DNA of 64,000 nt from Massilia sp. KIM (GTDB taxonomy: Bacteria; Pseudomonadota; Gammaproteobacteria; Burkholderiales; Burkholderiaceae_D). Positions within the stretch are counted from its first letter, which is position 1. Each line of letters starts with the position of its first letter. The translations under genes and the position numbers were made by a program. Positions 36,126-44,600 of this stretch are shown here, piece by piece. The notes under the pieces are model-generated. The model had not been told where the DNA came from. It worked only from the letters and a program-made list of their open reading frames with translations, and ran no database searches. The stretch spans positions 3,038,001-3,102,000 of the forward strand of contig NZ_MVAD01000001.1 in the NCBI RefSeq assembly GCF_002007115.1, read 5' to 3'.

Positions 36126-36623
36126 ATGCAGTTTTCATCCTCTAAGCCGCGTCCGTTTCACATCTTCGGGACTTCGACCCGGAAGACTTCCCACGCCGCG
36201 ACCGACTTTCTTCAGCGCAACGATCACCTCGCCAGCCTGCTGCCGGCAGCCCAGCGCATGGGCCGCCTGCAGGCCGACTGCGCGGCGGCGCTGCCGGCCA
36301 TGTTCAGCGGCTGCGCGGTGCTGTCCTTCCAGGACGGGGTGCTGGTCTTGTCGGTGCCGAGTTCGGCGCTGGCGGCGCGGCTGAAGCAGATGCTGCCCAA
36401 GCTGCAGGCGAGCTTGCAGCAGAAGGGGTGGCAGGTGGAGAACATCCGGCAGAAGATCCAGATGACGCGGACCGTCGACGAGAAGCCGATCATGCGCACG
36501 CTCGAACTACCGCCGCGGGCGGTGCAGGCGTTCGAGGAGCTGGCAGAGTCGCTGGAGGAGACGGCGCAGAACAAGGAGTTGGTGGCGGCGCTCAGGGCGC
36601 TGGCGGCCAAGCGCAAGGGCTGA
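36126..36623 (+). CDS. dciA: DciA-family (DUF721) protein, likely replicative helicase loader
   Basis: A 165-residue protein with the DUF721 N-terminal KH-like region (LLPAAQRMGRLQADCAAALP, then LSFQDGVLVLSVPSSALAARLKQMLP) and a basic C-terminus. DciA proteins load DnaB in bacteria lacking DnaC. The position divergent from secA and near lpxC is the usual betaproteobacterial place. Assignment to DciA function is by family, not by residues unique to it. Confidence 0.78.
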   Translation: MQFSSSKPRPFHIFGTSTRKTSHAATDFLQRNDHLASLLPAAQRMGRLQADCAAALPAMFSGCAVLSFQDGVLVLSVPSSALAARLKQMLPKLQASLQQKGWQVENIRQKIQMTRTVDEKPIMRTLELPPRAVQAFEELAESLEETAQNKELVAALRALAAKRKG

Positions 36624-36649
36624 GTACGAAGCTGGTGGCGGCTTTTGGA

Positions 36650-36782
36650 AACTTGGATCCCGGCCTTCGCCGGGATGACGTTGATTGAGGATACGACACG
36701 CCCAAGTGTGCGAACTTCGGCTGCGCAAACTTCGGATTCGCGCCTACGCACCGTCATCCCCGCGTAGGCGGGGATCCAAGTT
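36650..36782. repeat. REPIN-like pair B between dciA and lpxC
   Basis: Arms at 36650-36680 and 36752-36782 are inverted copies (AACTTGGATCCC at the outer ends, GATGACG inward), with a few compensated differences in their internal hairpins. It lies between convergent genes. The spacer contains a further short direct repeat of AACTTCGG (36713, 36729). Confidence 0.85.
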
Positions 36783-36818
36783 TGCGTGCGAAGCCCTTAG
36801 CTCAGACCCGCAGCCACC

Positions 36819-37754
36819 TCAGCTCTGCGCCCACTCCCGCGACATCATCTGCACGTAAGACGCCGGCGCCGTCCCCAGCGAATCGAAAGTCACGATCTCG
36901 TAGGAATCCGGCTGAGCCAGCAGCGCGCGCAGCAGTTCGTTGTTGAGCGCATGCCCCGACTTGTGGGCCGTATAGCTGGCCAGCAGCGGGTGCCCCACCA
37001 GGTAGAGGTCGCCGATCGCGTCGAGGATCTTGTGGCGCACGAACTCGTCCTCGTAGCGCAGGCCGTCCGCGTTCAGGATGCGGTACTCGTCCATCACGAT
37101 CGCGTTCTCGAGCGAGCCGCCACGCGCCAGGCCCATGCCGCGCAGGCTTTCCACGTCCTGCATGAAGCCGAAGGTGCGGGCGCGCGCGACGTCGCGCACA
37201 TAGGTGATGTCGCCGAAGTCGACCAGCGCGCGCTGCATGGTGCCGTCCACCGCGGGGTGGTTGAACTCGATGAAGAAGTCCAGCTTGAAACCGTCGTGCG
37301 GCGACAGGCGCGCCCACTTCTCGTTGGCGCCGCTGCCCTGGCGCACCTCGACATCCTTGAGCACGCGGATGAACTTGCGCGGCGCATCCTGCTCTTCCAC
37401 GCCCGACTGCTGCAGCAGGTAGACGAAGGACGACGCCGAACCGTCCATGATCGGGATTTCCTCGGCCGTAACGTCGATGTAGAGATTGTCGATGCCCAGG
37501 CCGGCGCAGGCCGACATGATGTGCTCGACCGTCGACACGCGGGCGTCGTCCTTGACCAGGACCGAGGCCATGCGCGTGTCGCCCACCACATGCGCGCTGC
37601 TCGGGATCTCGACCGGCGGATTGAAATCCACGCGACGGAACACGATGCCCGTGTCGGCATCGGCCGGACGCAGGGTCAGTTCCACCTTGCGGCCCGAGTG
37701 CAGTCCGACGCCGGTGGTGCGGACGGTTTCTTTGATAGTACGTTGATTCAGCAT
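36819..37754 (-). CDS. lpxC: UDP-3-O-acyl-N-acetylglucosamine deacetylase
   Basis: Zn-dependent committed step of lipid A synthesis. The 311-residue length and two-domain layout are standard. Motifs include [12 protein letters not shown] (14-25), STVEHIMSA (His ligand), [14 protein letters not shown] and [16 protein letters not shown] (His and Asp ligands) then [16 protein letters not shown] at 37754. It has its own intergenic gap upstream, separated from ftsZ by about 2.4 kb of inserted genes. Confidence 0.97.
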   Translation of the reverse strand: MLNQRTIKETVRTTGVGLHSGRKVELTLRPADADTGIVFRRVDFNPPVEIPSSAHVVGDTRMASVLVKDDARVSTVEHIMSACAGLGIDNLYIDVTAEEIPIMDGSASSFVYLLQQSGVEEQDAPRKFIRVLKDVEVRQGSGANEKWARLSPHDGFKLDFFIEFNHPAVDGTMQRALVDFGDITYVRDVARARTFGFMQDVESLRGMGLARGGSLENAIVMDEYRILNADGLRYEDEFVRHKILDAIGDLYLVGHPLLASYTAHKSGHALNNELLRALLAQPDSYEIVTFDSLGTAPASYVQMMSREWAQS

Positions 37755-37837
37755 CCGCCGATTATAGCCCGGCAGCGCCGGGCGCGCTGAGGCCCCCTCT
37801 TTCGGCTGGCCCCAGGGTTGCGCCCTTGCCACGCTGT

Positions 37838-38719
37838 CTACGGATGTTCCGCCTCGACGTGCTCCTTCTCGTGGCGGATCAGATACAGCCCGCTGCCGAT
37901 GATGATGGCGGCGCCCACCAGGGTCCAGGCGTCCGGCAGCGCCCGCCACAGCAACCAGTCCAGGCCCACGCCCCAGGCCAGGGCCGAGTATTCGAAGGGC
38001 GCCACGCTCGAGGCCTCGCCCTTGCTGAAGGCTTCGGTGATCGCGAGCTGGCCGATGAAGCCGGGGATGGCCAGGCAGAACAGCAGCGGCACGTCGTCCA
38101 GGCCGATGCCGACCCAGTTGGGGGCGGCGAGCACGCTGCCGCCGATGGCCATCATCAGCATCAGCCAGAACACCATGTGCTCGTTGCGGTCGGTGCGCGA
38201 GAGCACCCGCACCGTGATGGCCGAGATGGCGTAGCTGGCGGCCGAGCCCAGGATCGCCAGGCCGCCGATGGTGAGGAAGCCGGCGCCGTCCGGGCGCAGC
38301 ACCACCAGCACCCCGCCCAGGCCGACGGCGATCGCCAGCCAGCGCGCCGGGTCGACGCGCTCCTTCAGGAACAGCACCGACATGGCGGTGATCAGGGCCG
38401 GGGCGATGAAGAAGATCGAATAGGCCTCGGCCAGCGACAGGCGCTTGAGGCCGTAGGCGAACAGGGCCAGCATTAAAATGCCGAGCAGCGCGCGCAGCAG
38501 GTGCATGGGCCAGCGCACCTGGAAGATGCCGGCGTAGGCGCCGCGCCAGGCCAGGTAGGCCGCCACCAGCGGCAGCGAGCACAGCGCGCGCAGGGCCGCC
38601 ACCTGCATCGCCGGGTAGCGCGCCGACAGCAGTTTCATGGCGGTGTCCATCAGGGCGAACATGAAGACCGCGAGCAGCATCGCGTAGATGCTGTACAGGT
38701 TTTTGCCGGGCTTCTTCAA
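37838..38719 (-). CDS. DMT-superfamily EamA-type transporter
   Basis: A 293-residue inner membrane protein with ten hydrophobic segments and two EamA repeats, the first ending near 145. The glycine-rich motif [16 protein letters not shown] closes the first repeat. Substrate is not predictable. The ATG at 38719 overlaps the GNAT gene stop as ATGA. It separates lpxC from the dcw genes. Confidence 0.86.
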   Translation of the reverse strand: MKKPGKNLYSIYAMLLAVFMFALMDTAMKLLSARYPAMQVAALRALCSLPLVAAYLAWRGAYAGIFQVRWPMHLLRALLGILMLALFAYGLKRLSLAEAYSIFFIAPALITAMSVLFLKERVDPARWLAIAVGLGGVLVVLRPDGAGFLTIGGLAILGSAASYAISAITVRVLSRTDRNEHMVFWLMLMMAIGGSVLAAPNWVGIGLDDVPLLFCLAIPGFIGQLAITEAFSKGEASSVAPFEYSALAWGVGLDWLLWRALPDAWTLVGAAIIIGSGLYLIRHEKEHVEAEHP

Positions 38720-39165
38720 AGGCGCTTTTCCATGAACAGGCTGAGCGGGTCGGGCTGGTAGTCGCCGAAGGGCGCGCGGCGCACGAAGCCGGCGCGCTCG
38801 TAGAGGCGGATCGCCTCCGGCTGGTGGATGCCGGTTTCCAGCATCAGGGACGGCAGGCCGGCCATGCGCGCGAACATCGTCAGGTGCTCGAGCAGCTTGT
38901 TGCCGGCGCCCAGGCCGCGCCGGGCTTCGTCCACGTACATCCGTTTGACTTCGCCGTAGCCGTCGCGCCGCACCAGGGCGGCGCAGCCAACCGCCTTGCC
39001 CTCGACGTCGCGCGCGACCAGGAACAGGGCTTCCTCGCGCAGCAGGGCCTCGACACCCAGCAGGTGGTTGGATTCGGCCGGGTACAGGGCGGCGCAGTAG
39101 GCGTCCAGCTTGTCCAGCATGGCCCGCACTTCGGGCTGGTCGGGTGTTTCGGTGTTGATGATCAT
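38716..39165 (-). CDS. GNAT-family N-acetyltransferase
   Basis: A 149-residue protein with the acetyl-CoA loop [14 protein letters not shown] (motif A, R/Q-x-x-G-x-G/A) and [16 protein letters not shown] near the end. Substrate unknown. The start ATG at 39165 has no clear ribosome-binding site because a terminator hairpin ends a few bases upstream. It is coupled to the DMT transporter. Confidence 0.86.
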   Translation of the reverse strand: MIINTETPDQPEVRAMLDKLDAYCAALYPAESNHLLGVEALLREEALFLVARDVEGKAVGCAALVRRDGYGEVKRMYVDEARRGLGAGNKLLEHLTMFARMAGLPSLMLETGIHQPEAIRLYERAGFVRRAPFGDYQPDPLSLFMEKRL

Positions 39166-39169
39166 GATG

Positions 39170-39193
39170 AAAAACGGCGCCGCGGCGCCGTTT
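39170..39193 (-). terminator. Terminator after the peroxiredoxin gene
   Basis: On the minus strand AAACGGCGCC (39184-39193) pairs with GGCGCCGTTT (39172-39181) around a 2-nt loop, with a run of five T. The stem is 10 bp. Its tail lies five bases from the GNAT start, so readthrough or an independent promoter is needed for that gene. Confidence 0.75.
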
Positions 39194-39206
39194 GCGTCGG
39201 TGGGGA

Positions 39207-39710
39207 TCAGCCCAGTTGTTCCAGCATCTTCTCGGCGCTCGACACCTCGAAGCCGGTGGTCTCCAGGTTTAGCGACTTGACCACGCCGTCCTCGACCAGC
39301 ATCGAGTAGCGCTTGGAGCGGGTGCCCATGCCGTGCTTGGAGAAGTCGGCGTCCAGGCCCAGGGCCTTGGTGAAGGCGGCGTTACCGTCGGCCATCATGC
39401 GCACGATGCCGGTGGCTTTCTGGTCGCGGCCCCAGGCGCCCATCACGAAGGCGTCGTTGACCGAGATGCACCAGATCTCGTCCACGCCCTTGGCCTTGAG
39501 GGCCTCGGCGTGCTGGACGTAGCCCGGCACGTGCTTGGCCGAGCAGGTCGGGGTGTAGGCGCCGGGCAGGCCGAAGATCACGATCTTCTTGCCCTTCACG
39601 AGGTCGGCCACCTGGAAGGTGTTCGGGCCGAGGGCGCAGCCTTCGGTCTCGACGTCGATGAATTCCGACAGGGTGCCTTCGGGCAGGCGGTCGCCGATCT
39701 GGATGGTCAT
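39207..39710 (-). CDS. Peroxiredoxin, Prx5/type II glutaredoxin-dependent
   Basis: A thiol peroxidase of 167 residues reducing H2O2 and alkyl hydroperoxides. The peroxidatic Cys is C56 in LPGAYTPTCSAKHVPGY, the Prx5 signature. C81 in IWCISVND and C25 are the only others; a resolving Cys at the usual human Prx5 C-terminal place is absent, as in bacterial glutaredoxin- or thioredoxin-reduced members. ATG at 39710 with GGAGCACC upstream. Confidence 0.92.
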   Translation of the reverse strand: MTIQIGDRLPEGTLSEFIDVETEGCALGPNTFQVADLVKGKKIVIFGLPGAYTPTCSAKHVPGYVQHAEALKAKGVDEIWCISVNDAFVMGAWGRDQKATGIVRMMADGNAAFTKALGLDADFSKHGMGTRSKRYSMLVEDGVVKSLNLETTGFEVSSAEKMLEQLG

Positions 39711-39800
39711 GGGTGCTCCTTGTTGATGTTGTGTGAATCCTTACATTATCGCCGATACGGAAGCGGCGTGCAGCAGGTGGTCCACGTGCGTCCTGCCGCG

Positions 39801-39912
39801 CCCTCTCCTTCCGGCCCGCTGCACTCTCTCCTTTCGGCCCGCTGGCCCTCCCCTTTCGGCCCGCTGCGCCCTCTCTTTTCGCCCCGCTACACCCTCTCCT
39901 TTCGGCCCGCTG
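39801..39912. repeat. Five tandem 21-24 bp repeats upstream of the peroxiredoxin gene
   Basis: Imperfect units based on CCCTCTCCTTTCGGCCCGCTG run from 39801 to 39912. They lie in the 493-bp gap between the peroxiredoxin start and the ftsZ stop (39711-40203). No gene is supported there. Confidence 0.8.
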
Positions 39913-39920
39913 CCCATGAA

Positions 39921-40024
39921 CGTCATCCCGGCGAAGGCCGGGATCCAAGTCCGTGCCGCAGCCACAGATGCATGCCTTAGCTCGACGCGGGCAAACTTGG
40001 ATTCCGGCCTTCGCCGGAATGACG
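39921..40024. repeat. REPIN-like pair C between ftsZ and the peroxiredoxin gene
   Basis: Arms 39921-39950 and 39995-40024 are inverted copies with CGTCAT at the outer ends and CCAAGT inward, the opposite orientation to pairs A and B. Internal hairpins are CCCGGC-gaag-GCCGGG and TTCCGGC-cttc-GCCGGAA. Confidence 0.83.
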
Positions 40025-40057
40025 GTTTTGCGGCTGGCGATGCAAGGGGATGTACAG

Positions 40058-40129
40058 AGACGCGGGCTTTTGCCAAGGTGGAGACGCCGGCTTATGCCAA
40101 GGCGGAGATGCGGGCTCGGGCCGCGGCGG
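40058..40129. repeat. Three 24-bp tandem repeats downstream of ftsZ
   Basis: Units 40058-40081, 40082-40105 and 40106-40129 begin AGA(C/T)GC and end GG(T/C)GG; a partial fourth follows. The exact 24-bp period is multiple-of-three but no start, RBS or codon pattern supports a gene. Confidence 0.7.
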
Positions 40130-40151
40130 AGACGCGCGCCGCGAACCGCCA

Positions 40152-40181
40152 AAGAAAAAGGGCCAGCTCACGCTGGCCCTT
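40152..40181 (-). terminator. Terminator of ftsZ and the dcw operon
   Basis: AAGGGCCAGC and GCTGGCCCTT (40158-40167, 40172-40181) form a 10-bp stem with a 4-nt loop. On the minus strand it is followed by TTTTTCTTT. It lies about 25 bp after the ftsZ stop. Confidence 0.9.
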
Positions 40182-40203
40182 CGTGCATTCAAACGAACGC
40201 GTA

Positions 40204-41397
40204 TCAGTCAGCCTGCTTGCGCAGGAAGGCCGGGATGTCGTAGGTCTCGACGCCGTTGCGCTGCATCGCCTGCACCTGCTCCGATGCCTGCTCGCGGCGC
40301 CACACGGCAGGCTGCTTCAGGCCGCCGACGGTGTCGGCCGTGCCCATGGTCAGGTTGCCGTTCACGCCGTTCGCACCGGCCATCACCGGGGCGTTGTAGG
40401 TGCCGGTCTTGAGCACCTGCTGCGGCTGCACCAGCTGGATCGACTTCTTGTTCTTGCCAAGGCCAGTCGCGACCACGGTCACGCGCAGCTCGTCGCCCAT
40501 CGAGTCGTCGTAGGCGATGCCCTGGGCGATCGACGCGTCCGGCGCGGCGAAGGCGCGCACGGCGGCCATGACTTCCTTGATTTCCTTACCCTTCAGGCCA
40601 CGGCTAGCGGTCACGTTGACCAGCACGCCCTTGGCGCCCGACAGGTCGATGCCGTCCAGCAGCGGCGAAGCCACGGCCTGCTCGGCGGCGATGCGCGCGC
40701 GGTCCACGCCCGAGGCGGTCGCGGTGCCCATCATGGCCTTGCCCTGCTCGCTCATGATGGTCTTGACGTCGTTGAAGTCGACGTTGATGTGGCCCGGCAC
40801 GTTGATGATCTCGGCGATGCCGGCCACCGCGTTGTTCAGGACGTCGTCGGCGTGCTTCATCCAGTCCAGCATCGACTCGTCTTCGTAGATGTCTTCCAGC
40901 TTCTCGTTCAGGATCACGATCAGCGAGTCCACGTGCTTGGTCAGCTCTTCCAGGCCCGCTTCGGCCACGTCCATGCACTTCTGGCCTTCGTAGGAGAACG
41001 GCTTGGAGACCACGGCCACGGTCAGCGCGCCCATCGATTTGGCGACTTCGGCCACGATCGGTGCGGCGCCGGTGCCGGTGCCGCCGCCCATGCCGGCCGC
41101 GATGAAGACCATGTGCGCGCCGCGCAGCGCGTCTTCGATGCGCGAACGCGATTGCTCGGCGAGCTGGCGGCCGACTTCCGGACGCATGCCCGCGCCCAGG
41201 CCGGACGGGCCGATCTGGATCACGTTGTGCGCGCTCGATGCCGCAAGCGCCTGCGCGTCCGTGTTAGCGGCGATGAACTCGACACCGGACACACCCTTAT
41301 TGATCATGTGCTGGACCGCGTTGCCGCCGGCGCCACCGACGCCAACGACCTTGATCACGGTCCCCAGTGCTGCGTTATCGACCATATCGAACTCCAT
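40204..41397 (-). CDS. ftsZ: Cell division GTPase FtsZ
   Basis: Tubulin-like protein forming the Z ring. The 397-residue sequence has IKVVGVGGAGGNAVQHM at the start, the tubulin signature GGGTGTGAAP (about 107-116), the T7 loop NVDFNDVKTIM, and the conserved C-terminal peptide YDIPAFLRKQAD that binds FtsA and ZipA. The ATG at 41397 has AGGAG 6 nt upstream; an internal ATG four codons on is possible. Confidence 0.98.
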   Translation of the reverse strand: MEFDMVDNAALGTVIKVVGVGGAGGNAVQHMINKGVSGVEFIAANTDAQALAASSAHNVIQIGPSGLGAGMRPEVGRQLAEQSRSRIEDALRGAHMVFIAAGMGGGTGTGAAPIVAEVAKSMGALTVAVVSKPFSYEGQKCMDVAEAGLEELTKHVDSLIVILNEKLEDIYEDESMLDWMKHADDVLNNAVAGIAEIINVPGHINVDFNDVKTIMSEQGKAMMGTATASGVDRARIAAEQAVASPLLDGIDLSGAKGVLVNVTASRGLKGKEIKEVMAAVRAFAAPDASIAQGIAYDDSMGDELRVTVVATGLGKNKKSIQLVQPQQVLKTGTYNAPVMAGANGVNGNLTMGTADTVGGLKQPAVWRREQASEQVQAMQRNGVETYDIPAFLRKQAD

Positions 41398-41479
41398 GAT
41401 GAACTCCTAATATTCAAAATGCGGTTCCCGGGACGAAGCGTTTTTTCGCTTGAATTGACGGCCCATCTCGGTAACTGCG

Positions 41480-41485
41480 ATTGTA
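41480..41485 (-). promoter_or_regulatory. Possible ftsZ promoter -10 in the ftsA-ftsZ gap
   Basis: A TACAAT hexamer on the minus strand, in the AT-rich 132-bp gap between ftsA and ftsZ (41398-41529), about 80 bp before the ftsZ start. The -35 is poor. An extra promoter here would raise FtsZ over FtsA. Confidence 0.35.
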
Positions 41486-41529
41486 TTTAAAAATCTTTAA
41501 CCCGTGACGAATTTTTTACTTCTCGTTGC

Positions 41530-42762
41530 TTAGAAATTCCCTGCTATCCATTCCTTCATGCGTTGCCAGACTGCTTTCACCGAACCATCCTGACGGGTCA
41601 CGATGTGACCGCGCAGGTACTGCTTCTTCGCTTCCAGCAGCAGGCCGAGCACGGTGGCGTAGCGGGGGCTGCGCACCACGTCGGCCAACTGGCCGCGGTA
41701 ATCCGGCGTGCCCAGGCGCGCCGGTTTGAGGAAAATGTCTTCGGCCATCTCGATCATGCCGGGCATGATCGAGCTGCCGCCGGTGAGGACGATGCCCGAG
41801 GAGAGCACCCCTTCGTAACCGGATTCGCGCACCACCTGGTGCACCATCGCGAACAGTTCTTCGACGCGCGGCTCGATAACGGCCGCCAGCGCCTGTCGCG
41901 ACAGCGCGCGCGGGCCTCGGTCTCCCAGGCCCGGGACTTCCAGGGTCTCGCCCGGATCGGCCAGCACCTGCTTGGCCACCCCGTAGCGGATCTTGATATC
42001 TTCGGCTTCGCCGGTCGGCGTACGCAGCGCCATGGCGATGTCGCTGGTGATCTGGTCACCCGCGATCGGAATCACCGCCGTGTGGCGGATCGCGCCGTCG
42101 GAGAACACGGCGATGTCGGTGGTGCCGCCGCCGATGTCGATCAGCACCACGCCCAGTTCCTTCTCGTCGGCGGTCAGGACCGCGTCGGCCGAGGCCATCG
42201 GCTGCAGGATCAGGTCCGAGACCTCGAGTCCGCAGCGACGCACGCACTTTACGATATTTTGGACCGCGGACACCGCACCGGTGACGATGTGCACCCGCAC
42301 TTCCAGGCGGATGCCGCTCATGCCGATCGGCTCGCGCACGTCTTCCTGGTTGTCGACGATGAATTCCTGCGGCACCGTGTGCAGCAATTGCTGGTCGGTG
42401 GGGATGTTGACCGCCTTGGCGGTCTCGATCACCCGCGCCACATCGGTGGCGGTGACTTCCTTGTCCTTGATCGCAACCATGCCGCTCGAGTTGAAGGAGC
42501 GGATATGGCTGCCGGCGATGCCTGCATAGACGTTGCGGATCTTGCAGTCGGCCATCAGCTCGGCCTCTTCGAGGGCGCGCTGGATCGACTCGACGGTGGC
42601 CTCGATGTTGACGACCACGCCTTTCTTCAATCCTTTCGACTCGTGCTGACCGAGGCCGATCACCTCGTGGCGTCCGTCGGACATCACTTCGGCGACGACC
42701 GCCACCACTTTCGAGGTGCCGATGTCGAGGCCGACGATCAGGTTTTTCGCGTCTTTTGTCAT
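41530..42762 (-). CDS. ftsA: Cell division protein FtsA
   Basis: Actin-like ATPase that tethers FtsZ to the membrane. The 410-residue protein begins LIVGLDIGTSKVVAVVAEV and has GVVLIDIGGGTTDIAVF and the adenine-contact ILTGGSSIMPGM. The C-terminal amphipathic helix (VWQRMKEWIAGNF) is the membrane-targeting sequence. It follows ftsQ by 14 bp. Confidence 0.97.
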   Translation of the reverse strand: MTKDAKNLIVGLDIGTSKVVAVVAEVMSDGRHEVIGLGQHESKGLKKGVVVNIEATVESIQRALEEAELMADCKIRNVYAGIAGSHIRSFNSSGMVAIKDKEVTATDVARVIETAKAVNIPTDQQLLHTVPQEFIVDNQEDVREPIGMSGIRLEVRVHIVTGAVSAVQNIVKCVRRCGLEVSDLILQPMASADAVLTADEKELGVVLIDIGGGTTDIAVFSDGAIRHTAVIPIAGDQITSDIAMALRTPTGEAEDIKIRYGVAKQVLADPGETLEVPGLGDRGPRALSRQALAAVIEPRVEELFAMVHQVVRESGYEGVLSSGIVLTGGSSIMPGMIEMAEDIFLKPARLGTPDYRGQLADVVRSPRYATVLGLLLEAKKQYLRGHIVTRQDGSVKAVWQRMKEWIAGNF

Positions 42763-42776
42763 TGCTGTTCGCCTGC

Positions 42777-43601
42777 TTAGATTTGTTTGCTTGTCTTGTT
42801 GGTGGTGCTTGGTTTCTTTTTCGCCGCCTTGACCGGCTTGCTGGCGTCTTCCGGCACGCTCAGCGCGGCCGAGGACAAGGCCAGGCCGTTCGGGTAGCGC
42901 ATGTCGATCGTGTCGATGCGCCCTTCCTGCAGCCGGGCGACCAGCTGCGGGTACACGCCGACCAGGCGCTGCACGCGGTGCTTCAGCGTGTTGCGGTCCT
43001 GCTCGCGTCCCAATTCCACGCTCATCCCGTTGTCCAGCTTCACGGTCCAGGCGTACCGGTCGGACAGGGAGATCGCCTGTGGCACCAGCTTCACCGGCGC
43101 GAACAGCGTGCGCAGCTCGGCGAAGCGGGCCAGTACTTCTTTTTCGGTGCCGGCCGGGCCGTCGAAGGCCGGCAGCGGGCGCTCGTCATAGGCCTCGCCC
43201 AGGTTGGCCGTGAAGACGTCGCCCTTGATCGACAGCAGGCGTCCGTCCTCGCCCCAGGTGCCGAGGGCTTCGTGCTCTTCCACCTCGACGATCAGCTGGT
43301 TCGGCCATTCGCGGCGCACCGTCGCCCGGCGCACCCAGGGCACCGTCTCGAAAGTGGTCCTCACCTGCTCCAGGTCGGCGGTGAAGAAGTTGCCGCGGAT
43401 CTTGCCGATCACGCCGTTGCGCACCGTGAGTTCGTTCACGTGGCGCAGGTCGATCCCGTACATGCTTTCCACCGTCACCGCGCGCAGCGAGAACATGGGC
43501 AGCTGCGACAGCCACCACACGAACGAGGCGAGGCAGGCGAGCACCGTCAGCGCGGTCACCGCGCTGGCGCTTGCATTCAGGGCCCGGACGTCATGCCACA
43601 T
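42777..43601 (-). CDS. ftsQ: Cell division protein FtsQ
   Basis: Bitopic divisome protein of 274 residues with a cytoplasmic tail, TM about 16-38, a POTRA domain (about 45-115, ending EWPNQLIVEVEEHEALG) and the FtsQ beta domain. A Lys/Ala/Thr-rich C-terminal tail (from about 250) extends beyond the core. It recruits FtsB/FtsL. Starts 6 bp after ddl. Confidence 0.94.
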   Translation of the reverse strand: MWHDVRALNASASAVTALTVLACLASFVWWLSQLPMFSLRAVTVESMYGIDLRHVNELTVRNGVIGKIRGNFFTADLEQVRTTFETVPWVRRATVRREWPNQLIVEVEEHEALGTWGEDGRLLSIKGDVFTANLGEAYDERPLPAFDGPAGTEKEVLARFAELRTLFAPVKLVPQAISLSDRYAWTVKLDNGMSVELGREQDRNTLKHRVQRLVGVYPQLVARLQEGRIDTIDMRYPNGLALSSAALSVPEDASKPVKAAKKKPSTTNKTSKQI

Positions 43602-43607
43602 GCGTTC

Positions 43608-44600
43608 CTATCCTTTCGCCTGACCCATCTTGAGGCGGGCGCTGCGCAGGATCTCCAGGCACAGGTCCTCGTAGCTGATGCCCTCCGCGCGCGCCGCCAT
43701 CGGCACCAGCGAGTGGCTGGTCATGCCGGGCGAGGTGTTCACCTCCAGCAGGAAGGGACGCATGTCGCTCTCGCGCACCAGCACGTCGATCCGCCCCCAG
43801 CCCTCGCAGCCGAGCGCGCGGTAGGCGTTCACGGCGTGGCGCTGGATCTCCTCGGTCAGCTCGGCCGGCAGGTTCGCCGGGCAGTGGTACTGGGTGTCGT
43901 CGGTGAAATACTTGTTGTTGTAGTCGTAGTTGCCTTCCGGGGCCACGATCTCGACGATCGGCAGCGCGCGCGCCGAGGCGCCGGTGCCCAGCACCGCGAC
44001 GGTGAACTCGCGGCCGGTGACGAATTCCTCGGCCAGCACCACTTCGTCGAAGCCGGCGGCCAGGTCGACCGCGGCCTTGAATTCCTCGGCGCGGTTGACC
44101 TTGGTGATGCCGATGGTCGAGCCTTCCAGCGGCGGCTTGACGATCAGGGGCAGGCCGAGCCGGGCCACGACCGCGTCCAGGTCGGCGCCGGCCTCGAGCG
44201 CCGCGTATTGCGGGGTCGGCACGCCGTGCATGATCCAGATCTTCTTGGTGGTGATCTTGTCCATGCCCACGCTGGAGGCCATCACGCCGCTGCCGGTGTA
44301 GGGGATGCCGAGCAGCTCGAGCGCGCCCTGCAGGCTGCCGTCCTCGCCGTAGCGGCCGTGCAGCGCGATGAACACGCGGTCGAAGTTCTGGGCCGCCAGC
44401 TCGGCCAGGCTCTGGGTGCCCGGATCGAAGGCATGGGCGTCGACGCCGCGGCTCTTGAGGGCGTTCAGCACGCCGGTGCCGGACATGATCGACACGTCGC
44501 GCTCGGCGGAGCGTCCGCCGAACAGCACGCCGACCTTGCCCAAGGAAGCCGGATCAAGTGGAGTGTTTGCGTTCAGGGTCACGGTGTCAGGCCTTTGCAT
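43608..44600 (-). CDS. ddl: D-alanine--D-alanine ligase
   Basis: ATP-grasp enzyme making D-Ala-D-Ala for MurF. The 330-residue protein has [29 protein letters not shown], and the ATP/Mg set [10 protein letters not shown] and [17 protein letters not shown]; this is the DdlB-type of dcw clusters. The ATG at 44600 overlaps the end of murC by 14 bp. Confidence 0.96.
   Translation of the reverse strand: MQRPDTVTLNANTPLDPASLGKVGVLFGGRSAERDVSIMSGTGVLNALKSRGVDAHAFDPGTQSLAELAAQNFDRVFIALHGRYGEDGSLQGALELLGIPYTGSGVMASSVGMDKITTKKIWIMHGVPTPQYAALEAGADLDAVVARLGLPLIVKPPLEGSTIGITKVNRAEEFKAAVDLAAGFDEVVLAEEFVTGREFTVAVLGTGASARALPIVEIVAPEGNYDYNNKYFTDDTQYHCPANLPAELTEEIQRHAVNAYRALGCEGWGRIDVLVRESDMRPFLLEVNTSPGMTSHSLVPMAARAEGISYEDLCLEILRSARLKMGQAKG

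Noticed and set aside
39801..39912. Possible CRISPR array
   Set aside because: Units are contiguous and imperfect with no spacers, and no cas gene is nearby.
39733..41490. 585-residue plus-strand frame over the repeats and ftsZ
   Set aside because: Runs through REP pair C, two tandem arrays, a terminator and antisense ftsZ; coding is not credible.
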